Source: Holophagaceae bacterium (lineage in GTDB: Bacteria > Acidobacteriota > Holophagae > Holophagales > Holophagaceae). From it: a stretch of DNA of 64,000 nt. Location: the NCBI GenBank assembly GCA_025363715.1, contig JANYLR010000052.1:36449-100448 (forward strand), given 5' to 3'. Both the position numbers and the translations under genes were made by a program. Below are positions 56,553-64,000 of this stretch, in pieces. Below the pieces are notes generated by a model. It saw only the letters and a program-made list of their open reading frames with translations. It ran no database searches and had not been told where the DNA came from. The first letter of the stretch is position 1; each line of letters begins with the position of its first letter.

Positions 56553-56705
56553 ACCGAAGGGTAGCCCTAGCGCGCCGCCCCTGACCAGACAGGCCCCAAC
56601 CCGGCCGGGGCCTGGGCCCTCCCGGCAGTTTCGGCCATGCACAATCGGGTGGGACGCTCCACCCCTCGCGGACTATCATGGATTCACAACCCTGGGGTGC
56701 CCTTC

Positions 56706-58265
56706 ATGGAACCGATGTCCCGAGACCCTGAACTAAAGGGTTTCCTGCGTGAGATCCATCGGGTGGAAACGGCCCTCCGGTTGCGGCGGGCCCAGGGCCG
56801 CATCGAAGAGCTGGAACGCCGGCTTGTGGCCCTCAGCCAGCAGGATGCAGTCACGGGACTGCCCAACCAGGTGCGGTTCACGGATCGCCTCCACCAGGCC
56901 ATCCTCCAGACCCAGCGCCACGACCATCTTGTGGGCGTGCTCGTGCTGGACCTCGACCGCTTCAAGCGCGTCAACGAGCTGGTGGGCCATGCCGGGGGCG
57001 ACGATGTGCTGCGCAAGGTGGCGCAGCGGCTGGAAGGCACGCTGCGCCAAGGCGACACCCTCGCCTGCATGGGCGGGGGCCGCTTCATGGTGCTGCTGCC
57101 GAAGCTAAAAAAAGACGTGGACGCCACCAAGGTGGGCAAGAACCTCGTGGATGCCTTCACCTCCCCCTTCAGCGCGGGAGGGCGCGGCATTCAGCTGAGC
57201 GTGAGCGTCGGCATCTGTGTCCACCCCCAGGATGGGATGGATGCCTCGACGCTCCTGGCCCACGCCGAGTCGGCCATGTACCGGGCCAAGGAGCGGGGCG
57301 GCAACCGCCTGGAATGTTTCACCACGACTCTGAACCAGATCTCCCTGGAGCGGCAGGAGATGGAGCACTGCCTGCGCGAGGCCATGCAGAACGGCGAGCT
57401 GCAGATGTACTACCAGCCGCAGTTCCACATGGACGGCAGCCTGGCGGGCGCCGAGGCCCTCCTCCGCTGGAGCCACCCCCTGTTGGGAGTCGTCCCCCCG
57501 ACCAAGTTCATTCCCCTCGCCGAGGAGAACCGCCTCATCCTGCCCATCGGCGAGTGGGCCTTGCGGGAGTCCTGCAACCAGATGGCCCACTGGCAGACCC
57601 TCACGGCCACACCTCTGCTCCTCGCCGTCAACGTCTCCGCCCTCCAATTCGCCAACGGGGACTGGGACGCCTGCGTGGTGCGGGCCCTGGTGGAATCGGG
57701 CCTCAGGCCCGAGTGCCTGGAACTGGAGCTCACGGAGAGCCTCGTCATGCGCCAGGGCCATGAGGATGTGCTTCCGCTGCACCGCCTGCGGGAGATCGGC
57801 ACCCGCATCGCCATCGACGATTTCGGCACCGGCTACAGCTCCCTCGGCTACCTCCAGCGCCTGCCCATCACCACCCTCAAGCTGGATCAGTCCTTCATCT
57901 CGGCCCTGCAGGCTGAGGAACCCGAGATCTCCTCCGAGCACATCGTCCGGGCGGTCATCCAGCTGGCCCACAGCCTCAAGCTCACGGTCATCGCCGAGGG
58001 CGTCGAAACCGAGGGCCAGCGCGACATGCTGGAGCTCCTAGGTTGCGATGGCCTGCAGGGCTTCCTCCTGGGCCGTCCGCTGCCTGCCGACGCCTTCGAA
58101 GCCCTGCTGGAGTCCATGTCCGCCAAGGCCTTCCTGGAAAGCCCGCGGACCCGGAAGCCGGGAGGCCATGCGGCCGTACCCACCCGCGCCCGGGAGAAGG
58201 CCCGGTCCACCAAGACCCAGCCCCTGGAAGACTCCGACTCGCCCACCCAGCAGCTGTACAGCTGA
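56706..58265 (+). CDS. Degenerate GGDEF plus intact EAL protein, c-di-GMP phosphodiesterase
   Basis: The ATG at 56706 gives 519 residues. An N-terminal coiled-coil (RRAQGRIEELERRL) is followed by a GGDEF domain whose motif reads GGGRF (MGGGRFMVLLP), lacking the catalytic Asp/Glu. The EAL domain is complete: EALLRW, ELTES, DDFGTGYSSL, LKLDQSFI and VIAEGVETEGQ. It should hydrolyse c-di-GMP, with the GGDEF part perhaps binding GTP as a regulator. No membrane span is seen. Confidence 0.93.
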   Translation: MEPMSRDPELKGFLREIHRVETALRLRRAQGRIEELERRLVALSQQDAVTGLPNQVRFTDRLHQAILQTQRHDHLVGVLVLDLDRFKRVNELVGHAGGDDVLRKVAQRLEGTLRQGDTLACMGGGRFMVLLPKLKKDVDATKVGKNLVDAFTSPFSAGGRGIQLSVSVGICVHPQDGMDASTLLAHAESAMYRAKERGGNRLECFTTTLNQISLERQEMEHCLREAMQNGELQMYYQPQFHMDGSLAGAEALLRWSHPLLGVVPPTKFIPLAEENRLILPIGEWALRESCNQMAHWQTLTATPLLLAVNVSALQFANGDWDACVVRALVESGLRPECLELELTESLVMRQGHEDVLPLHRLREIGTRIAIDDFGTGYSSLGYLQRLPITTLKLDQSFISALQAEEPEISSEHIVRAVIQLAHSLKLTVIAEGVETEGQRDMLELLGCDGLQGFLLGRPLPADAFEALLESMSAKAFLESPRTRKPGGHAAVPTRAREKARSTKTQPLEDSDSPTQQLYS

Positions 58266-58416
58266 AGGCCCCCCAGCGCCTGGCCTGATTCAGGGCGACC
58301 GCGGCACCCGAGTGGAAGGGAGCGGCCGGCGATGGACCGGCCCATGAAGGGACCGCCGCCGCCAATCCACGTGCGGCCATGGGTTGGTCATACTGTTCCG
58401 CGTTCAATCGAAAAGG

Positions 58417-58478
58417 ATTCACCACGGAGGCACGGAGGACACGGAGATATCCGTGCCCTCCGTGCCTCCGTGGTGAAT
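58417..58478. repeat. 62-bp near-perfect palindrome
   Basis: Left arm ATTCACCACGGAGGCACGGA-GG (58417-58438) and its exact complement (58457-58478) enclose an inner stem CACGGA/TCCGTG (58440-58445, 58450-58455). The element is itself built from GGAGG-type direct repeats. It lies between two convergent genes and would fold into a long cruciform or terminator. It looks like a dispersed REP-type element. Confidence 0.85.
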
Positions 58479-58503
58479 TTCTATCTTTGAACGCAACTGG
58501 GTA

Positions 58504-59805
58504 TCAGAGCTTGCTGACCGTGCCTGAATTCACGTTCGTCACCCAGATGCTGGCCCCGTCGAAGGCGAGGCCTTCGGGTTGAAGGCCCACAGGGTAGGTG
58601 CCCAATAGGCTTCCATCGCTTGCCCTCAGTTTGGACACATTACTGGAGTGAAAATTCGCCACCCAAATGCTGACACCGTCGAAAACAATTCCATCGGGGC
58701 CCGTGCCCACGGCAAAGGTCCCCAGAGTGGTGCCATCGCTTGCTCTCAATTTGGATACATTATTCGAGAGAAAGTTTGCCACCCAGATATGGGCGCCATC
58801 GAAGGCAATCGCATGTGGGCTGGCCCCCACGGCGAAGGTGCCTAGCAATGCACCATCGAAGGCCCTCAGCTTTTTGACAGCGTTGGAATCGCTATTCGTG
58901 ACCCAGATGCTGGATCCGTCAAAGGCGATTCCCGATGAGCTTCCGGTGTTGCCAGCGGCATAGGTACCCAGGATGACTCCATCGCTGGCCCGCAGCCTGG
59001 TCACCGTGTTGCCGCCACCCCCGTCTTCCGGGAGGGCATAGCGATTGACGACCCAGATGCAAGCTCCGTCGAAGGCAATGCCGAAGGGAGAGGTGCCCGC
59101 CTGGTAGGTGCCGATGAGGCTACCGTCACTGGCCTTCAGCTTGGTCACGGTTTTGGAGTTCATGTTCGTCACCCAGATGCTGGCCCCGTCGAAGGCGACA
59201 CGCCCAGGCTGGCTGCCTGCGCCGAAGGAACCCAGGAAACCGCCGTCACTGGCCCTCAGCTTGGTCACGCCGCCCTCGTTCATGTTCACGACCCACACGG
59301 CTTCGCCATCGAAGGCGATGCTATGCGGATCAGGATACGGGCCCGTCCCTACCGGGAACTGCACGCCATTCTGGCTGGCCTCGTACCACCGCAGCAGGGC
59401 GATCTGCTTGGGATTCAGGGCCTGCACGGGGCCCGTGGGCGTGGGGAGGGGAGCGCCATTCACCAGCAGCTGCCCGGTGACGTTCAGGTCTCCGACCACG
59501 TCCAGTGCGTATGCCGGAGCATGCGTGCCAATGCCCACCTTCCCGTTATCGAAGATGGTCGAATTCACGAGGATGCCCAGGGCGTTGAACTTCGCGACCC
59601 GGTTGGGGGATCCATGGCCTCGAAGCGGACCGGCGGGAGCCACTGGGCCCAGGGGCTGGTGGGCTTCCTGCGCGACGGTGGGGTGCGGCCCCTCGCTGAC
59701 TCGACCCGCCCTGGTGCCCGCCACCAGGAAGGATGCGAGCGGCGTTCCGCCAGTGGCCTGGCTGTACAGCCCGAAGATGGAAAGGAACAGGCAAGTCATC
59801 TTCAT
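58504..59805 (-). CDS. Exported seven-repeat beta-propeller protein
   Basis: This 433-residue protein has a short signal-like start (CLFLSIFGLYSQATGG). Residues about 75-115 read as a phage tail-type motif (NSTIFDNGKVGIGTHAPAY, ALDVVGDLNVTGQLLVNGA), as found before S74-type or collar domains. From about 150, seven units of about 40 residues repeat (I/V)AFDG-x-x-(I/V)W-V-x-N...V-x-K-L-(R/K)-A-x-DG, giving a YncE/NHL-like propeller. It is probably a binding or scaffold protein outside the cell; no enzyme motif is seen. Confidence 0.85.
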   Translation of the reverse strand: MKMTCLFLSIFGLYSQATGGTPLASFLVAGTRAGRVSEGPHPTVAQEAHQPLGPVAPAGPLRGHGSPNRVAKFNALGILVNSTIFDNGKVGIGTHAPAYALDVVGDLNVTGQLLVNGAPLPTPTGPVQALNPKQIALLRWYEASQNGVQFPVGTGPYPDPHSIAFDGEAVWVVNMNEGGVTKLRASDGGFLGSFGAGSQPGRVAFDGASIWVTNMNSKTVTKLKASDGSLIGTYQAGTSPFGIAFDGACIWVVNRYALPEDGGGGNTVTRLRASDGVILGTYAAGNTGSSSGIAFDGSSIWVTNSDSNAVKKLRAFDGALLGTFAVGASPHAIAFDGAHIWVANFLSNNVSKLRASDGTTLGTFAVGTGPDGIVFDGVSIWVANFHSSNVSKLRASDGSLLGTYPVGLQPEGLAFDGASIWVTNVNSGTVSKL

Positions 59806-59819
59806 CGCTCTTCCTCCTT

Positions 59820-60031
59820 CTTGAAAGGGGATCCGAAGGTCGCGATGCGACTATACTATTTTCGCTATTTTCAGTAATGGTATCTTTTTTTACTTAGTCG
59901 TTAATAAATTAGACAAATAAAACTCATAGCGATCATCTTGGCCTGCCTGGTCACGAAACAACATGGGTCCGACCGGGGACCTGAGCGCCTGCCCGTTTCC
60001 CCGTCCGTCCCCCACCACCTACCATGCCTAC
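59820..60031. other. Divergent AT-rich promoter region
   Basis: The stretch 59850-59935 between the propeller gene (minus) and rsmH (plus) is AT-rich, with TATACTATTTT and TTAATAAATTAG segments. It probably holds promoters for both genes. No clear operator is seen. Confidence 0.45.
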
Positions 60032-61066
60032 ATGACCAGTGATCAGCCTCCTCGCCCGCGGCGGCCCCGCTACAAGGGCACGCACCCGCGGCGCTACGCG
60101 GAGAAGTACAAGGAGCTGGCGCCGGAGCAGCATGCCGCGGAGCTGGAGAAGGTGGCAGCCCGGGGCCATACCCCAGCGGGAACCCACCGCCCCATCATGG
60201 TGGCGGAAATTCTGGAGGTGCTGGCGCCGTGGCCCGGCGAGGTGGCATTGGACGCCACTCTGGGCTACGGGGGTCACACGCGAGAGCTCCTGCCCCGCCT
60301 GCTGCCGGGCGGGCGGCTTTTCGGCGTGGACGTGGATCCCCTGGAGCTGCCTCGTACTGAGGCCCGGCTGCGGGCACTGGGTTTTGATGACGAAGTGCTT
60401 CAGGTGCGTCGCATGAATTTCGCGGGTTTACCACGGCTGAAGGCGGAGTCCGGCGGCTTCGACGTGGTACTGGCGGACCTGGGGGTGTCCTCCATGCAGA
60501 TCGACAACCCCGCCCGGGGCTTCACCTGGAAGGCCGAAGGGCCTCTGGATCTGCGCCTCAACCCCCAGCGGGGACGCCCCGCCGCGGAGCTGCTGGCCTC
60601 ACTGGATGAGGTTTCCTTGGCAGAACTGCTCGTGGAGAATTCGGACGAACCCCACGCCGCCGCCATCGCCAGGGAGGTCCACGGCCGAGAGGTTCGCACG
60701 ACCCGCGACCTCGCGGAGCGCATACGCTCGGCGCTGCGCGCCGAGGGGCTGGAGGAGGAAGAGAACAAGAAGGCCCTCCAGCGCACCTTCCAGGCCCTGC
60801 GCATCGCCGTGAACGATGAATTCACGGTGCTGGACCAGTTCCTCTCCTTGCTGCCGGGCTGCCTGAATCCTGGCGGCCGAGTGGCCATCCTCACCTTCCA
60901 CTCCGGCGAGGATCGCCGCGTGAAGAAGGCCTTCCTGCGGGGGCTGCGCGATGGCCTCTACACCCAGGTGGCCCCCGATCCCATCCGCGCCTCCTCTGAA
61001 GAGCGGCACTCCAACCCCCGCTCCACCAGCGCGAAGCTGCGGTGGGCGAGGCGAAGCCCGGGATGA
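60032..61066 (+). CDS. rsmH: 16S rRNA (cytosine1402-N4)-methyltransferase, RsmH/MraW type
   Basis: The ATG at 60032 gives 344 residues. A basic N-terminal extension of about 50 residues precedes THRPIMVAEILEVL. DATLGYGGHTRELL is the SAM loop, FDVVLADLGVSSMQIDNPARGFTWKAEGPLDLRLN is the catalytic core, and NKKALQRTFQALRIAVNDE and RVAILTFHSGEDRRVKKAF follow. It methylates N4 of C1402 in 16S rRNA. It is not in a division (mra/fts) cluster here, so it may be a relocated or second copy. No strong ribosome binding site is seen. Confidence 0.93.
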   Translation: MTSDQPPRPRRPRYKGTHPRRYAEKYKELAPEQHAAELEKVAARGHTPAGTHRPIMVAEILEVLAPWPGEVALDATLGYGGHTRELLPRLLPGGRLFGVDVDPLELPRTEARLRALGFDDEVLQVRRMNFAGLPRLKAESGGFDVVLADLGVSSMQIDNPARGFTWKAEGPLDLRLNPQRGRPAAELLASLDEVSLAELLVENSDEPHAAAIAREVHGREVRTTRDLAERIRSALRAEGLEEEENKKALQRTFQALRIAVNDEFTVLDQFLSLLPGCLNPGGRVAILTFHSGEDRRVKKAFLRGLRDGLYTQVAPDPIRASSEERHSNPRSTSAKLRWARRSPG

Positions 61067-61082
61067 TCGGAAAGGCCCCGGC

Positions 61083-64000
61083 TCAGGGGAAATGGATGGC
61101 CGTATAGCCGATCCAGGGGTAGGCCGGGCTGCTGGTGTCTCCGAGGATATTGACGGTTTCGTCGGCGCCGAAGCGGGTCCGCCAGGTGGCCGAGTCGATG
61201 AGCAGCAGGAGGCTGGGGGAACTCGATGACCGCACCGTCAGGTTGTAGGGATCGTCCGCATGATCCAGGTAGCGGTCCTCGCTCATGAAGTAGACCAGCT
61301 CGTGGCCGCAGACCCAGATGGGTTGGACGGGAATGTTCACCACGCGCAGGGCCGCGTTCAGGAAGCCGGTACTCCCATGGCAGCCGGCGGTCCAGTGGCG
61401 TACGCCATAGGAGGGATTGTCGGCGTCCACGGTGCCATCCACGATCTTGGAAATGGGTGAGTAACCCCGGTACTGCCAGACGTCCCAATCGGTCCCGAAC
61501 TCGTCGCTGCCGAAGAAATGGGTCATGTTCTGGCGCATCCAGTCCAGGGATTTGCCGATGGTGGCCAGGCGAGTGGAGCCGATGATCCCGGCCTGCTTGA
61601 GCCAGGGGTAGGTCCAGCGGGGATCCGCAAAGGTAGTGCGGGGCCGATTATCCGTCCGGAGGGCCGGCATGCCAGCGCCCGAATAGGTGCCCAGGGAGAA
61701 GTTGCCATTGGCGAGGAACCAGCCCATGGAGGCGCTGTCGAAGATCCATTTGAGGGTGGTGTCCGTGTAGTCCGTGACGCTCCAGGGCACCTGCTGGGAG
61801 GTCTCCAGCATCAGCGAGAAGGCCACGTGGGAGATGTAGAGCTTCCACATGTAGGCGGGCGTTACCCACTCCAGCGTAGAGGTGCCATCACTGTTGATGG
61901 AGGGGTGGTTGTTGATCGGCTGATCCGTCAGGTTCGGCCCGCCGGGGGTCATCGTCACCTGGGGGGCGCCTTGGGAATACCAGTCGACCACGTCGAGGTA
62001 GGCCTGGTTCAGATCGGCCTTCTGGCTGGGGCTCCAGCTGGCCCAGGCGATCTTGTCGCCCTCGGCCGGCGGCGTGTAGACATTCGACACGTTGGCCGGC
62101 TGGAACTGCCACTTGATGGCCGCAGCGATGGTGGGATGCGCCGTCAACCAGGTGGTGAGGTCCTGGAAGAGGGATAACTTTGCGGCATCGCTGGTGGTGC
62201 TGGATCCAAAGGCATCGCTGACAACGGCGGTGTAGATCGCACCATCATCGCGGGCGTCCACAGCCGCCAGGGTGCAGCTGGTGCCCGTGGCGCCAGGAAT
62301 GGGAACACCATTCCGCGACCATTGGAAGAAGAGGGTCCCGGTGCCCGTCGCGTCCACCGCGAAGGTCACGGGCGCTCCCGCTGCGATGATCTGGCCGTAG
62401 GGTTGCACGGTGATGACCGGGGCGGCGGGAATCACCTGGAAGGTGGGTGTGGCGGTGCTTGTTCCGCCGCTGTTCGTGGCCGTGATGGTGTAGGCCTGGC
62501 TGGCGGCGGGAGCCGAGGGCGTCCCGCTGAGAGCCCCGCTGGCCGCGCTGAAGGAGAGCCCGGCCGGGAGCGCAGGATTGATGGACCAGGTAAGGGCGGC
62601 GCCCCCGGTGTTGGAGGGCAGGATGGGCGCGAGGGGAGTCCCTACATGGAAGGTGAAACTGCCGCCCGCATAACCGATCACCGGTGGGGCATCGTTCACC
62701 GTGAGGCTGAGATCCGTGAAGGTGCTGCCACCGGAATTCGTGCCGGTGATCCGGTACAGGGCCGCAGCGGCCAGGGCCGAGGGGGTCCCCGAGATGATTC
62801 CCGTGTTCGCATCCAGGCTGAGCCCCGTGGGCAGAGCCGGTGCCACGCTGTAGGACGCGATGGCGCCCCCCGTGTTGGTAGGTGCGTTCGCGGCGATGGC
62901 CACGCCCTTGGTGTAGATCGCGGGATTGGAGAGGTAGGCCAGCCCGGCCGGAGCCACTGCCGATACCGTCACCGTCGCCGTGGCGGTGCGGCTTCCGGCG
63001 GCGTTGGTCGCGGTAAGGGTGTAGGTCGTCGTGGACGCGGGACTCACACTTAGGGAGGTGCCCGACACGGTCCCGATGCCCTGGTCGATGCTGAGGGTGG
63101 TCCCGATCCCGAGGACTGACCAGTCGAGGGTGCTGCTCTGGCCCATGGTGATAGCGGCGGGCGTGGCCGTGAAGCTGCTGATGACCGGCCTGGTGATCAC
63201 CGTGACCGTGACCGAGCGGCTGACGGTCCCCACGGCATTGGAGGCGGTCAGCGTGTACGTGGTGGTGGCCGCTGGATAGAGGCCCACGAGGCCGTTGGGA
63301 GACAGGAAGCTGCCCCCCCCATTGTCGATATTCGCGCTGGTGATGTAGTTCACGCCGCTCCAGTTGAGGATGGCGCTTTGCCCCGCCGTGATGGTCGTCG
63401 AGGTGGCCCAGAAACTGCCGATGACCGGGAGGAACTGGTAGTTGGCGGTGAGGGTGAGGTTTGCATTGACGTTCGTGACCGTGAGCGGATTCGCATTGGT
63501 GGTGACGAAGCCGCCCGTGCCGGTCCAGTTCAGGAAGCCGTGGGTCGGATCCGGCACCGCCGTCACCGGGGAGGAGCTTCCCCCCGCGACGACGGTCTGG
63601 GTCGTGGTTCCCGTAAGGCTTCCCGCGGCCCCGCTGAGGAAGGTCACGGTGTAAGTCGCGGCGAAATTCGCAGTGATCGTCAGATCGGAGGTCACGTTGC
63701 TGACCGTCAGAGGATCTGCCGCGGTCGTGGTGAAGCCAGCGCCCGTCCAATTGGTGAAGGTGTAGCCGGTGTTCGGAACGGCCGACACGGCCGATGCGGA
63801 GCCGCCGTAGGCCACGGTCTGGGTGGTGGTGCCCGTGAGGCTTCCGCCCGCTCCAGCTACGAAGGCCACGGTGAAGTTCTGCTGGGTAAAGGTGGCCGTG
63901 ATCGTCAGGTTCTGGGTCACGTTGGCAACCGTCAGGGGATTCGCCGCGGTCGTGGTGAAGCCAGCGCCCGTCCAATTGGTGAAGGTGTAGCCGGTGTTCG
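61083..64000 (-). CDS. Giant exported repeat protein with C-terminal transglutaminase-like domain, 5' end missing
   Basis: The frame is open to the last base, so the start lies beyond the window; at least 970 residues are visible. In protein order: tandem 75-residue InlB/Listeria-Bacteroides-type repeats (GGSLTGTTTQTV, P-N-T-G-Y-T-F-T-N-W-T-G), several Ig-like and putative-Ig domains (PALPTGLSLDANTGIISGTPS), an Ig-like domain around VTVQPYG-type sequence, then about 380 residues ending in a cysteine-protease-like core. That core, HWTAGCHGSTGFLNAALRVV, WVCGHELVYF and YLDHADDPYN, supplies Cys, His and Asp as in transglutaminase-like proteins. It may process or cross-link surface proteins; the substrate is unknown. 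Confidence 0.8.
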   Translation of the reverse strand, partial: NTGYTFTNWTGAGFTTTAANPLTVANVTQNLTITATFTQQNFTVAFVAGAGGSLTGTTTQTVAYGGSASAVSAVPNTGYTFTNWTGAGFTTTAADPLTVSNVTSDLTITANFAATYTVTFLSGAAGSLTGTTTQTVVAGGSSSPVTAVPDPTHGFLNWTGTGGFVTTNANPLTVTNVNANLTLTANYQFLPVIGSFWATSTTITAGQSAILNWSGVNYITSANIDNGGGSFLSPNGLVGLYPAATTTYTLTASNAVGTVSRSVTVTVITRPVISSFTATPAAITMGQSSTLDWSVLGIGTTLSIDQGIGTVSGTSLSVSPASTTTYTLTATNAAGSRTATATVTVSAVAPAGLAYLSNPAIYTKGVAIAANAPTNTGGAIASYSVAPALPTGLSLDANTGIISGTPSALAAAALYRITGTNSGGSTFTDLSLTVNDAPPVIGYAGGSFTFHVGTPLAPILPSNTGGAALTWSINPALPAGLSFSAASGALSGTPSAPAASQAYTITATNSGGTSTATPTFQVIPAAPVITVQPYGQIIAAGAPVTFAVDATGTGTLFFQWSRNGVPIPGATGTSCTLAAVDARDDGAIYTAVVSDAFGSSTTSDAAKLSLFQDLTTWLTAHPTIAAAIKWQFQPANVSNVYTPPAEGDKIAWASWSPSQKADLNQAYLDVVDWYSQGAPQVTMTPGGPNLTDQPINNHPSINSDGTSTLEWVTPAYMWKLYISHVAFSLMLETSQQVPWSVTDYTDTTLKWIFDSASMGWFLANGNFSLGTYSGAGMPALRTDNRPRTTFADPRWTYPWLKQAGIIGSTRLATIGKSLDWMRQNMTHFFGSDEFGTDWDVWQYRGYSPISKIVDGTVDADNPSYGVRHWTAGCHGSTGFLNAALRVVNIPVQPIWVCGHELVYFMSEDRYLDHADDPYNLTVRSSSSPSLLLLIDSATWRTRFGADETVNILGDTSSPAYPWIGYTAIHFP
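63706..64000 (-). repeat. 225-bp tandem repeats coding InlB-type units
   Basis: The segment starting at 63706 recurs at 63931, an exact 225-bp (75-codon) spacing, with only a few base differences over about 70 bases. A third, more diverged unit lies at about 63480-63650. The array continues past the window. Confidence 0.85.

Noticed and set aside
58417..58478. CRISPR repeat
   Set aside because: There is one palindromic unit only, with no spaced direct repeats and no cas genes.

Overview
The window is GC-rich chromosomal DNA from a free-living Gram-negative bacterium. A TonB-dependent receptor, outer-membrane barrels, lipoproteins, a diheme cytochrome c peroxidase-like protein with dockerin-like ends and many soluble sensor kinases together suggest Acidobacteriota, class Holophagae (Geothrix or Holophaga type). 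This assignment is inference from gene content and protein style. I see no rRNA, tRNA, CRISPR array, insertion sequence or prophage.

Left part, 1-10.8 kb (+ strand): a secretion-rich operon. It holds a truncated DUF5666-like protein, an exported protein with PKD/Ig-like domains, a lipoprotein multicopper oxidase with six 38-residue calcium-binding-type repeats, a small exported protein that may bind FMN, a diheme peroxidase-like protein ending in Ig-like and dockerin-like segments, and a lipoprotein with a cohesin-like domain. The oxidase, small protein and peroxidase genes are joined by ATGA stop-start overlaps. I read the set as an extracytoplasmic redox assembly held together by a cohesin-dockerin contact.

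Middle part, 11-36 kb: small unlinked units. These are a PadR-controlled permease with a twin palindromic operator, an aldo/keto reductase, DNA polymerase IV convergent with a DEAD-box helicase, a GNAT acetyltransferase convergent with HU, an AddAB-like helicase-nuclease pair, a full-length lantibiotic dehydratase (LanB) with a possible precursor peptide divergent to it, a LytS/LytTR two-component pair, a PAS histidine kinase, a DUF885-like metallopeptidase, a DUF4337 protein and an MsbA-type ABC exporter.

Right-middle part, 36.4-52.4 kb (all - strand): an apparent amino-sugar utilisation operon. Transcription runs outer-membrane barrel, TonB-dependent receptor, second barrel, GH2 exo-beta-D-glucosaminidase-like enzyme, NagP/FucP-type permease, ROK kinase, NagB deaminase (TTG start), soluble PAS histidine kinase, NarL-type regulator and PIG-L deacetylase. 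6-phosphofructokinase and a GAF protein follow downstream. The enzyme set gives a route from chitin or chitosan oligomers to fructose-1,6-bisphosphate. Its deacetylase plus exo-glucosaminidase logic is the one described in chitinolytic Thermococcales.

Right end, 52.5-64 kb: a membrane HEXXH protein, a hemerythrin fused to a degenerate GGDEF domain, a SAM methyltransferase with a membrane protein, TrmO, a degenerate-GGDEF/EAL protein, a near-perfect 62-bp palindrome, a seven-repeat beta-propeller protein, an RsmH-type methyltransferase outside any division cluster, and a very large repeat-rich exported protein with a transglutaminase-like domain that runs off the window.
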